The notes below the pieces were generated by a model. That model was not told where the DNA came from, did no database searches, and saw only the letters and a list, made by a program, of their open reading frames with translations. Below are positions 1 to 5,037 of a stretch of 5,651 bases of DNA, piece by piece. A program made the translations under genes and the position numbers. Position 1 is the stretch's first letter; each line of letters starts with the position of its first letter. The DNA comes from Hyphomicrobiales bacterium (lineage in GTDB: Bacteria > Pseudomonadota > Alphaproteobacteria > Rhizobiales > Xanthobacteraceae), in assembly GCA_016201085.1 (NCBI GenBank), contig JACQDO010000069.1, positions 1 through 5,651 on the forward strand. The letters are read 5' to 3'.

Positions 1-319
1 CTTCAATTTCCAGCACCAGCGTCCAGCTCAGGAAGGTGCGGATCAGCACCACGCCGGCCAGCAGACCAAGGCCGGTGAAGGTGAGCGCGAGCGCGATGGT
101 CTTCACGATGTCGGCGGCGACCAGCACCTCGAGGCCGAGCAGCAGCGAGCGGCCAATGCGGATTTTGTAGGTGCCGTAGTGCGTCTCGGCCATGTGCTGA
201 CCGACATAGAGATAAGTCGCCCAGCCGATCCCCAGCACGATGACCAGGACACCGAAAATCTCGATTCCGTTGCCGACAAAATGCAGCCAATAACCGACCG
301 CCGCATCGAGGTCGTGCAT
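1..319 (-). CDS. DUF1622 family membrane protein, C-terminus cut off by the window edge
   Basis: The reading frame starts at ATG 319-317 and runs off the left edge without a stop, giving 106 visible residues. It begins MHDLDAAVGYWLHFVGNGIE. Three hydrophobic stretches are visible, about residues 19-40, 58-80 and 83-104, so this is probably a small inner-membrane protein. The patterns EVLVAADIVKTI (64-75) and LIRTFLSW (92-99) resemble the DUF1622 family, whose members are about 110-130 residues, so only a short tail should be missing. The function of DUF1622 is unknown to me. The start lies 21 bases after the accC stop and has a GGAG about 11 bases upstream, so it may be co-transcribed with accC. 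The family call is from memory of the pattern and is fairly secure; the link to fatty acid synthesis is only positional. Confidence 0.8.
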   Translation of the reverse strand, partial: MHDLDAAVGYWLHFVGNGIEIFGVLVIVLGIGWATYLYVGQHMAETHYGTYKIRIGRSLLLGLEVLVAADIVKTIALALTFTGLGLLAGVVLIRTFLSWTLVLEIE

Positions 320-340
320 AAGTGTGTCTCCGCACCCGCC

Positions 341-1234
341 CTAGCTCTCCATCCCGCCGCCCTGGGCGAGGAACTGCTCGAGCCAGTGGATGTGGTAGTT
401 GCCGTCGATGATGTCCTTCTCGCGCACCAGCGCGCGGAACAACGGCAGCGTGGTCTCGACGCCGTCGACCACCACCTCGTCGAGCGCGCGTTTCAATCGC
501 ATCAGGCATTCGGTGCGGGTCTTGCCGTGCACGATCAGTTTGCCGACCAGCGAGTCGTAATAAGGCGGGATGCTGTAACCCTGGTACACCGCGCTATCGA
601 TGCGCACGCCGAGGCCGCCAGGCGGATGATAATGCAATATCTTGCCGGGCGAGGGGCGGAACGACACCGGGTTCTCGGCATTGATGCGGCATTCGATGGC
701 GTGGCCGTGGAAGCGGATGTCGCTCTGCTTGAGCGTGAGCTTGGCGCCGGCGGCGGCGCGAATCTGCTCGAAGATAAGGTCGATGTCGGTGATCATTTCG
801 GTCACCGGATGCTCGACCTGGATACGCGTGTTCATCTCGATGAAATAGAACTTGCCGTCCTCGTAAAGGAATTCGACGGTGCCGACGCCGAGATAGGAGA
901 TCTCGCGCATCGCCTTGGCCACCGTTTCGCCAATGGTATTGCGCGCCTCGGTGTTGAGCGCGGGCGAGGGGCTTTCCTCCATCACCTTCTGGTGGCGGCG
1001 TTGCAGCGAACAGTCGCGCTCGCCGAGATGAATGGCGTTGCCTTTGCCGTCGCCGAGCACCTGGATTTCGATGTGGCGCGGCTTCTCCAGATATTTTTCC
1101 AGGTACACCGCGTCGTCGCCAAAGGCGGCCTTCGCCTCGGAGCGCGCGGTCGACAGCGCGATGGACAGCTCCGCGGCCGAGCGCGCGACCTTCATGCCGC
1201 GCCCGCCGCCGCCGGCAGCCGCTTTGATCAGCAC
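341..1234 (-). CDS. accC: AccC C-terminal fragment as sequenced, possible GTG restart
   Basis: This frame carries the rest of accC, from [14 protein letters not shown] through the catalytic ATP-grasp residues and the C-domain to TAG at 343-341. The frame is open upstream to about 1633, but that extension is out-of-frame accC sequence. The listed start is GTG 1234-1232, inside GTGCTGA, where it overlaps the TGA that ends the N-terminal fragment; it would give 297 residues. There is no clear ribosome binding site, so this start is a guess. The fragment lacks the N-domain and Lys116. Confidence 0.45.
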   Translation of the reverse strand: MLIKAAAGGGGRGMKVARSAAELSIALSTARSEAKAAFGDDAVYLEKYLEKPRHIEIQVLGDGKGNAIHLGERDCSLQRRHQKVMEESPSPALNTEARNTIGETVAKAMREISYLGVGTVEFLYEDGKFYFIEMNTRIQVEHPVTEMITDIDLIFEQIRAAAGAKLTLKQSDIRFHGHAIECRINAENPVSFRPSPGKILHYHPPGGLGVRIDSAVYQGYSIPPYYDSLVGKLIVHGKTRTECLMRLKRALDEVVVDGVETTLPLFRALVREKDIIDGNYHIHWLEQFLAQGGGMES

Positions 1235-1358
1235 CGGATAGCCGATTTCGTTGGCAATTTTTGTGGCTTCGGCATCATGCCGCGCCCGCCGCCGCCGGCA
1301 GCTGCCTTGATCAGCACCGGATAGCCGATTTCGTTGGCAATTTTTGTGGCTTCGGCAT
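1193..1358. repeat. 83-base imperfect tandem duplication inside accC
   Basis: Copy 1 is 1193-1275 and copy 2 is 1276-1358, directly abutting. They match at 81 of 83 positions; the differences are C1220 versus T1303 and T1223 versus C1306. The match extends a base further on each side (1192/1275 and 1276/1359). On the coding strand each copy spans the end of [18 protein letters not shown] and the glycine loop, and both encode the same peptide when read in the correct frame. The differences fall in codons for Lys158 (AAG/AAA) and Ala159 (GCA/GCG), both synonymous. The unit is 27 codons plus 2 bases, so it shifts the frame. Confidence 0.97.
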
Positions 1359-1779
1359 CGTCGCCGACGCCGCCGTCCGAACCCGGCACCACCGGAATGC
1401 CGAGACGCTTGGCGGTGCGCTTGGCCTCGATCTTGTCGCCCATCAGGCGGATATGTTCGGGCTTGGGGCCGATGAAATGCACGCCGTGCTCGTTGAGGAT
1501 TTCGGCAAAGCGCGCATTCTCCGACAGGAAACCGTAGCCGGGATGCACCGCGTCGGCGCCGGTAATCTCGCAGGCCGACAGGATGGCGGGGACGTTGAGA
1601 TAGCTGTCCTTGGCGGCGGGCGGGCCGATGCACACGCTTTCGTCGGCGAAACGCACATGCATGGCGTCGGCGTCGGCGGTGGAATGCACCGCCACGGTCG
1701 GAATGCCGAGCTCCTTGCAGGCGCGCAAAACCCGTAAGGCGATCTCGCCGCGATTGGCGATGAGGATTTTATCGAACAT
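1228..1779 (-). CDS. accC: AccC N-terminal fragment as sequenced (183 codons)
   Basis: This is the part of accC readable from its own start. It holds the N-terminal domain and the start of the ATP-grasp domain up to the glycine loop. The last 15 residues ([15 protein letters not shown]) are out-of-frame translation of the second repeat copy and have no counterpart in the family. Alone it lacks Glu275, Glu287 and Arg291 and could not be a working biotin carboxylase. It is best read as half of the broken gene, not as a separate protein. Confidence 0.6.
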   Translation of the reverse strand: MFDKILIANRGEIALRVLRACKELGIPTVAVHSTADADAMHVRFADESVCIGPPAAKDSYLNVPAILSACEITGADAVHPGYGFLSENARFAEILNEHGVHFIGPKPEHIRLMGDKIEAKRTAKRLGIPVVPGSDGGVGDDAEATKIANEIGYPVLIKAAAGGGGRGMMPKPQKLPTKSAIRC

Positions 1780-1784
1780 TCATT

Positions 1785-1790
1785 CTCCTT
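1785..1790 (-). promoter_or_regulatory. accC ribosome binding site
   Basis: The coding strand reads AAGGAG five bases before the ATG at 1779-1777. This is the strongest Shine-Dalgarno match in the window and fixes the accC start. It lies directly next to the left hairpin of the accB-accC spacer (arm begins at 1793), so folding of that hairpin could affect ribosome access. Confidence 0.75.
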
Positions 1791-1792
1791 CA

Positions 1793-1985
1793 CCTCGCCC
1801 CGCACTTGCGGGGAGAGGTCGACTTCCGAGCCAACGGGTCCGCGCGGAGCGCGGCCCGATGACAGGCTCCGCGAGGAAGTCGGGTGAGGGGCTCTTTGCC
1901 GCGATTCCGATCTTCGGAGATGCCCATCACCCGGCTTGCCGCTGCCGCGGCTCGCCACCCTCTTCCCGTAAGAACGGGGAGAGGG
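1793..1985. repeat. Multi-hairpin intergenic repeat element between accB and accC
   Basis: Nearly all of the 213-base spacer is inverted repeat. Hairpin A: 1793-1803 pairs with 1808-1818, 11 pairs with one mismatch and a four-base loop. Stem B is nested: 1821-1827 with 1875-1881, then 1828-1832 with 1865-1869, then 1836-1845 with 1849-1857 with one bulged base. Stem C: 1881-1887 with 1927-1933 and 1889-1892 with 1922-1925, enclosing a five-pair hairpin at 1906-1910/1914-1918. Hairpin D: 1958-1968 with 1975-1985, one mismatch. A and D share a GGGGAGAGG-type arm, so the ends of the element mirror each other. No T-run follows either outer hairpin, so an intrinsic terminator is unlikely. It resembles intergenic palindromic repeats common in Bradyrhizobium-like genomes; copy number cannot be seen here. 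I see no gene in it. Confidence 0.75.
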
Positions 1986-1992
1986 AAAAGAG

Positions 1993-2478
1993 CTATTCGA
2001 CGATGACCAGCGGCTCGCCGAATTCCACCGGCTGGCCGTCCTCGAACAGAATTTGGATCACGGTGCCGCCGTGCGGCGCCGGAATCTGGTTCATGGTTTT
2101 CATCGCTTCGATGATCAGCAGGGTGTCGCCGACCTTGACCTTGCTGCCAACCTCGATGAACGGTTTGGCGCCGGGTTCGGGCGAGACGTAGGCCGTGCCG
2201 ACCATGGGCGAGATCACGACGCCGGGATGCTTGGCCGGATCGAGCGATGCCGACGCCGATTCGGCGACCGGCTGCGGCGACGCAGCCGATGCGCTCAGCG
2301 CGCGGACCGGGGCGGGCGCCGCCGCCACCGCGCCACGGGCGACCCGCACGCGCTGGCCGTTCTGCTCGATCTCGATTTCGGTCAGACCGGTTTCGTCCAG
2401 GAGTTTTGTGAGCTCATGGATCAGCTTGTGGTCGACCAGCGGCGATGTCGCTGAAGGTTTTTTGGGCGATTTTGCCAT
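1993..2478 (-). CDS. accB: Biotin carboxyl carrier protein of acetyl-CoA carboxylase
   Basis: AccB carries the covalently bound biotin that AccC carboxylates and AccA/AccD use to make malonyl-CoA; it is cytoplasmic. The product is 161 residues, within the usual 150-170. Visible parts are an N-terminal helical segment (about 14-48, with the family-like [20 protein letters not shown]), an Ala/Pro-rich flexible linker (about 50-82) and a C-terminal biotinyl domain (about 86-161). The biotinylation motif is EAMKTMNQI with the target Lys127, followed by the expected end [12 protein letters not shown]. The start ATG 2478 lies two bases after the aroQ stop, so the two are surely co-transcribed and probably translationally coupled. 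Its upstream sequence has only a weak purine stretch (AAAGAAAAG). The next gene, accC, is its functional partner but is separated by the structured spacer at 1780-1992. Confidence 0.97.
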   Translation of the reverse strand: MAKSPKKPSATSPLVDHKLIHELTKLLDETGLTEIEIEQNGQRVRVARGAVAAAPAPVRALSASAASPQPVAESASASLDPAKHPGVVISPMVGTAYVSPEPGAKPFIEVGSKVKVGDTLLIIEAMKTMNQIPAPHGGTVIQILFEDGQPVEFGEPLVIVE

Positions 2479-2480
2479 CG

Positions 2481-2936
2481 TTAGTGCTTTTCTTTGATCC
2501 CGAGCAAGCCCGCAAGCCCACGGATCGCCAGCGCATAGCCGTCGATGCCGAAACCGCAGATCACCGCCTTGGCCGCCTTCGACACGTAGGAGTTCTGCCG
2601 GAAGCTTTCTCGCTGGTGGATATTGGTGATGTGGATTTCGATCGCGGGTAGTTGCGCCGCCAAGAGCGCGTCGAGAATGGCGACCGAGGTGGTGGTATAG
2701 CCGGCCGGATTGATCACCAGGCCGGCCGCTTTATTGGCGTGCGCTTCCTGGATCCAGTCGACCAGTTCGCCTTCGCTGTTGGACTGGCGAAACTCGAGCG
2801 CCAAGCCGAAACGCTCGGCGGTGGCCCGGCAAAGCTTTTCCACATCGGCGAGCGTGGCGCGGCCGTATTTCTCCGGCTCGCGCGTGCCGAGCAGATTCAT
2901 ATTGGGTCCGTTGAGGACGTAGATGGTTTGAGCCAT
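2481..2936 (-). CDS. aroQ: Type II 3-dehydroquinate dehydratase
   Basis: AroQ is a cytoplasmic, usually dodecameric enzyme that converts 3-dehydroquinate to 3-dehydroshikimate in the shikimate pathway to aromatic amino acids. The 151-residue product opens with [20 protein letters not shown]. Visible active-site residues are Asn12, Arg19, Tyr24 (general base), Asn76, Glu100, His102 (in [11 protein letters not shown]) and Arg113. Position 82 is Thr in NPAGYTTTS, where the family typically has His (for example H81 of the M. tuberculosis enzyme). The start ATG 2936 is chosen because homology begins there; an in-frame ATG at 3002 would add a Pro-rich tail with no family counterpart. There is no good Shine-Dalgarno sequence. 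The gene ends two bases before accB. An aroQ-accB-accC order is common in Alphaproteobacteria. Confidence 0.96.
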   Translation of the reverse strand: MAQTIYVLNGPNMNLLGTREPEKYGRATLADVEKLCRATAERFGLALEFRQSNSEGELVDWIQEAHANKAAGLVINPAGYTTTSVAILDALLAAQLPAIEIHITNIHQRESFRQNSYVSKAAKAVICGFGIDGYALAIRGLAGLLGIKEKH

Positions 2937-2979
2937 TTTGACGGCCGGCGGTGGATTGGCTTGAGGCGGTGTTGGGCGC

Positions 2980-3009
2980 TTTATAGGTGGTGGGGCTGCC
3001 AAGGGGAAG
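2980..3009 (-). promoter_or_regulatory. Weak promoter candidate for aroQ-accB-accC
   Basis: In the 91-base gap before aroQ the coding strand has TATAAA at 2985-2980, about 43 bases before the aroQ ATG. A poor -35 match, CTTCCC at 3009-3004, lies 18 bases further up. The -10 is good for a high-GC genome and the -35 is not, so this is only a candidate. Confidence 0.3.
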
Positions 3010-3027
3010 CCCGGATGGCGCCCCGGC

Positions 3028-4152
3028 TCAGGGCTTGCCGCCGCCCAGGGTTTCGCGGGCCGCCCAGTCGACCACTTCCTTGAGCGCCGTTAATCTTGTA
3101 CGTCCCGCCGCCCTGGCCTTGGTAAAGATGGCGATCTGGCGGTCGGCGCTGGTGCCTTTGGCGACGATGGCGCCGAGCCGCGAGATCTCGGCCTGGCAGC
3201 CGAGCGCCGCGATGTCGTCGGCGATGAAGTCGAGCACCTGCGCCAGCCAGGTCTTGGCGTCGAGCGGCGAGCGGGCGAACGGATCGACGAAGGTGGCGGC
3301 GACGCCGTGGCGCTGGGCGTGCCATTTGTTCTCCTGCGTGATGGCGCGGCCGACGCGGTCGAAGCCGGCGTTGAGCGCGCGGTCGCGGTCGAGCGCGCGC
3401 ACCAGGCAACGGAACAGGGCGGCGAGGGCGAGCACGTCATCGAGCCGCGTGCAACTGTCGGCAATGCGCAGTTCGAGCGTCGGGTTCGACAGCGACGGCC
3501 GCAGCGCCCACCAGATGTAGCTCGCGTCCGGAATGATCTTGGCCCAGGTGAGGGCGGCGACGAACTCGTCGTAGTCGGCCTTCGTGCGGAACAGTTCGGG
3601 CAAGCCGGTGCGCGGCAGCTCGTCATAGGCCGCCAGCCTATAGCCGCGCAGGCCGGTGAGATGGCCCTGCCAGAACGGCGATGAGGTCGACAGCGCCAGC
3701 AGCAGCGGCAGAAAGGGCGTCAGCCGCATGATGAGATCGATGCGGCTGTCGAGATCCGGCACCCGCACATGCACATGCATGCCGCACAGCATGTTGCGGT
3801 AGCCGATCATCTGCAGGTCGTCAATGATGGCGTCGTAGCGTACCTTCGGCGTGACGGTCTGCTCCGGCCAGAAGGCCAGCGGGAAGGTGCCCATGGCGGC
3901 GAGAGCGAGGCCACGCTCGGCGGCTGCCTTGCCCAGCGCGCTGCGGTACTGCATGAGGTGCGCGCGCGCCTCGCTCATGCTGGCGCATGGCGGCGTCGCC
4001 ACCTCGATCTGCGACTGCAGCATTTCGGTCATCACGCGATCGCCAAGCGCCTTGCGGGCAAGAACGAGAAATCTCTTGTCGAATCGGCGCACCGCCCGGC
4101 GCGTCGCCGCGTCGAACACGAAGTATTCCTCTTCGATGCCGATCGTGTACAT
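3028..4152 (-). CDS. Carboxylate-amine ligase, glutamate-cysteine ligase family 2 (YbdK-like)
   Basis: The 374-residue product belongs to the GCS2 family (YbdK type), ATP-dependent enzymes joining a carboxylate, typically glutamate, to an amine such as cysteine. The true substrate of most members is unknown. Evidence: the N-terminal [14 protein letters not shown] with the acidic metal/ATP-binding cluster (residues 7-9), [11 protein letters not shown] (123-133), [13 protein letters not shown] (151-163), [27 protein letters not shown] (213-239) and [10 protein letters not shown] (274-283). Length matches the family (about 370-390). The ATG at 4152 is preferred because the homology starts there and GAGGGG lies about 12 bases upstream; ATGs at 4188 and 4203 are possible but add unconserved residues. 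It is probably cytoplasmic, with no signal peptide. It lies 111 bases after higA and 91 before aroQ, so it may be its own transcription unit. It is visibly richer in GC than higBA. Confidence 0.9.
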   Translation of the reverse strand: MYTIGIEEEYFVFDAATRRAVRRFDKRFLVLARKALGDRVMTEMLQSQIEVATPPCASMSEARAHLMQYRSALGKAAAERGLALAAMGTFPLAFWPEQTVTPKVRYDAIIDDLQMIGYRNMLCGMHVHVRVPDLDSRIDLIMRLTPFLPLLLALSTSSPFWQGHLTGLRGYRLAAYDELPRTGLPELFRTKADYDEFVAALTWAKIIPDASYIWWALRPSLSNPTLELRIADSCTRLDDVLALAALFRCLVRALDRDRALNAGFDRVGRAITQENKWHAQRHGVAATFVDPFARSPLDAKTWLAQVLDFIADDIAALGCQAEISRLGAIVAKGTSADRQIAIFTKARAAGRTRLTALKEVVDWAARETLGGGKP

Positions 4153-4201
4153 GGCCGAGACAACCCCTCGGATGGAACGCGGTTCCATGTTATCGCAATG
4201 C

Positions 4202-4232
4202 AAAACGGCCGCCGGGCTGTACGGCGACGGCC
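4202..4232 (-). terminator. Possible weak intrinsic terminator after higA
   Basis: On the coding strand a GGCCG arm (4232-4228) pairs with CGGCC (4211-4207), with two further pairs across a bulge, and is followed by GTTTTG. The T-run is only four bases and an alternative stem (4213-4217 with 4230-4234) competes, so the call is weak. It lies about 30 bases after the higA stop and would separate higBA from the carboxylate-amine ligase gene. Confidence 0.35.
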
Positions 4233-4263
4233 CGATATTAGACGTAGATCGTACGAGTCCGTG

Positions 4264-4626
4264 TCATGCGGCGCGACTCTTGATCAGCGATTCCGCTGGA
4301 ATGCCGAGACCGCGGTGCAACTGCCAAATCATTTTGAGTGTCAGCGGACGTCGACGGTTGAGGACCTCGTAGACGCGATTGCGGCTGCCGAAGTACGGAA
4401 TGAGATCGCGCGGTTGAAGGCCATTTTGGTCCATATGATATTTGATCGCCTCCACCGGGTCGGGCAGATCGAGTGGATAATGCTTCCGCTCCCACGCCTC
4501 GACCAGTGTTACGAGTACGTCGAGCCGGTCGCCTTCGGGCGTATTGCGTCTTGCCGTCATAAGACCCTCGATGTCTTTGAGGGCCCGACGGTAGTCGCGT
4601 TGGGTCTTGATCGGTGCGATGTCCAT
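4264..4626 (-). CDS. higA: HigA-family antitoxin, HTH transcriptional regulator
   Basis: HigA binds and neutralises the HigB toxin and represses its own operon through a helix-turn-helix domain. The 120-residue product has an N-terminal helical part (MDIAPIKTQRDYRRALKDIE, then VTLVEAWERKHYPL), typical of the E. coli HigA (YgjM) type. A C-terminal Xre-like HTH follows at about 59-115 (VEAIKYHMDQNGLQPRDLIPYF, then YEVLNRRRPLTLKMIWQLHRGLGIP). The ATG at 4626 is chosen over an upstream TTG at 4641 because the family starts MDI and a good GAGGA sits eight bases before it. It follows higB by 11 bases, so translation is probably coupled. Cytoplasmic; likely regulated by its own binding to the palindrome at 4958-4972. 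Local GC is lower than in the neighbouring metabolic genes. Confidence 0.92.
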   Translation of the reverse strand: MDIAPIKTQRDYRRALKDIEGLMTARRNTPEGDRLDVLVTLVEAWERKHYPLDLPDPVEAIKYHMDQNGLQPRDLIPYFGSRNRVYEVLNRRRPLTLKMIWQLHRGLGIPAESLIKSRAA

Positions 4627-4634
4627 GGTTTCAG

Positions 4635-4639
4635 TCCTC
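4635..4639 (-). promoter_or_regulatory. higA ribosome binding site, overlapping the higB stop codon
   Basis: The coding strand reads TGAGGACTGAAACCATG: the higB TGA runs directly into GAGGA, eight bases before the higA ATG at 4626. This decides the higA start and suggests that ribosomes finishing higB reload on higA. Confidence 0.7.
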
Positions 4640-4940
4640 AAATAATCTGGGCATCTATGCGGTCATACTGCCGGTGCGTGCCGATGAACCGAATGTAGAC
4701 TACGCGATACGGGTAATTGATCCACACCACGATGCGATACTTGTTGCCGGCGATGTTGAATGCCGCCCGCCCATCTTTGAGGATGCTTGCGGTCCGGATG
4801 GCATGTTTAACCTCTGCCGGCGTCGCCCAATCCGCACTCCGGACCTGTCGATACCAAGCCATGACCGGCTCGCGGGCATCGGCATAGACTGGGCCGCGCC
4901 TGAGAAAAGCCTTGAGCGTGCTAAGCGCGATCACTCTCAC
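4638..4940 (-). CDS. higB: HigB-family toxin, mRNA interferase of the RelE superfamily
   Basis: HigB toxins cut mRNA on the ribosome and stop growth when HigA is lost. The 100-residue product shows the hallmark C-terminal pattern FNIAGNKYRIVVWINYPYRV (61-80) followed by VYIRFIGTHRQYDRID (81-96), and an N-terminal MRVIALSTLKAF with AWYRQVRSADWATPAEV (28-44). Length equals the E. coli HigB type (about 100-105). The toxin-first gene order is the usual one for higBA. The start is GTG 4940 because the family begins MRVI; a second GTG at 4934 would lose two residues. No clear Shine-Dalgarno precedes it, and the predicted transcription start falls almost on this codon. All residues I associate with the fold are present, so the toxin is probably intact. 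Confidence 0.92.
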   Translation of the reverse strand: MRVIALSTLKAFLRRGPVYADAREPVMAWYRQVRSADWATPAEVKHAIRTASILKDGRAAFNIAGNKYRIVVWINYPYRVVYIRFIGTHRQYDRIDAQII

Positions 4941-4946
4941 CCACTC

Positions 4947-4975
4947 AGTCTACCATAGTCCCATTTTGGGACCAA
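4947..4975 (-). promoter_or_regulatory. Predicted higBA promoter
   Basis: On the coding strand TTGGTC (4975-4970) and TAGACT (4952-4947) are 17 bases apart, each a partial match to the sigma-70 -35 and -10 boxes. The expected transcription start is near 4940, the higB GTG. The palindrome at 4958-4972 fills the spacer, which supports this as the autoregulated promoter. Confidence 0.5.
4958..4972. promoter_or_regulatory. Probable HigA operator (perfect hyphenated palindrome)
   Basis: The sequence GTCCCATTTTGGGAC has six-base arms (GTCCCA/TGGGAC) around a three-base TTT centre, with no mismatch. It lies 18 bases before the higB start and inside the promoter spacer. Antitoxins of the HigA type are known to repress by binding such palindromes at their own promoters. 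Binding is inferred from position and symmetry. Confidence 0.6.
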
Positions 4976-4996
4976 GGCCTATTGTGGGTCGAGGAT

Positions 4997-5037
4997 CTGA
5001 CGGGCGCTTCGGTGGATGCCGATGGCTAAGCCGTCAG
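4997..5037. repeat. Hairpin over the end of the dsbA-family gene
   Basis: A perfect seven-base stem, 4997-5003 with 5031-5037, encloses a smaller four-pair stem (5009-5012 with 5019-5022). It overlaps the stop codon of the thiol oxidoreductase gene. No T-run follows on the coding strand, so it is a poor intrinsic terminator but could protect the 3' end of the mRNA. Confidence 0.35.

Larger units (their letters stand above)
341..1779 (-). pseudogene. accC: Biotin carboxylase (acetyl-CoA carboxylase subunit A), reading frame broken by an 83-base tandem duplication
   Basis: AccC is cytoplasmic and uses ATP and bicarbonate to carboxylate the biotin on AccB, the first half-reaction of malonyl-CoA synthesis. 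Translation starts at ATG 1779 after AAGGAG and reads [20 protein letters not shown], a typical biotin carboxylase N-terminus. The frame is intact to Met168, just after the glycine loop GGGGRGM (162-168). An 83-base repeat then shifts it to a TGA at 1230-1228. Deleting one repeat unit gives 451 residues, close to the E. coli 449. In that repaired numbering the key residues sit one below E. coli numbering: Lys116 (same number), Lys158, His208, Gln232, His235, Lys237, Glu275, Glu287, Asn289, Arg291 and Arg337. The motif [14 protein letters not shown] is perfect. Domains: biotin-carboxylase N-domain 1-110, ATP-grasp about 115-320, C-domain about 335-440. Everything apart from the duplication looks under purifying selection, so the break may be an assembly error. 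Confidence 0.9.

Noticed and set aside
179..1324. Long plus-strand open frame of 381 codons opposite accC
   Set aside because: It is the antisense shadow of a clearly conserved biotin carboxylase in a high-GC genome, with no start signal and no recognisable protein pattern.
1443..1958. Minus-strand open frame of 171 codons running from the repeat spacer into accC
   Set aside because: It is read in the wrong frame of accC, and its first part is translation of the palindromic element.
1958..1985. Hairpin after accB as an intrinsic terminator
   Set aside because: No T-run follows it on the coding strand, and accC, which must be co-expressed, lies just downstream.
2937..3002. Upstream in-frame ATG that would lengthen AroQ by 22 residues
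   Set aside because: The added residues are Pro/Ala-rich with no family counterpart and would overlap the promoter candidate; homology starts at 2936.
4627..4641. TTG start for HigA at 4641
   Set aside because: The ATG at 4626 has a good GAGGA site and matches the usual MDI beginning of the family.
3769..4698. Plus-strand open frame of 309 codons across the carboxylate-amine ligase and higA
   Set aside because: It crosses two well-supported genes and the gap between them on the other strand, and its translation shows no domain.
3028..4940. higBA plus carboxylate-amine ligase as one new toxin-antitoxin-modification system
   Set aside because: higBA is a complete, ordinary pair by itself, a weak terminator and 111 bases separate it from the ligase gene, and GC differs between them; nothing in the sequence links their functions.
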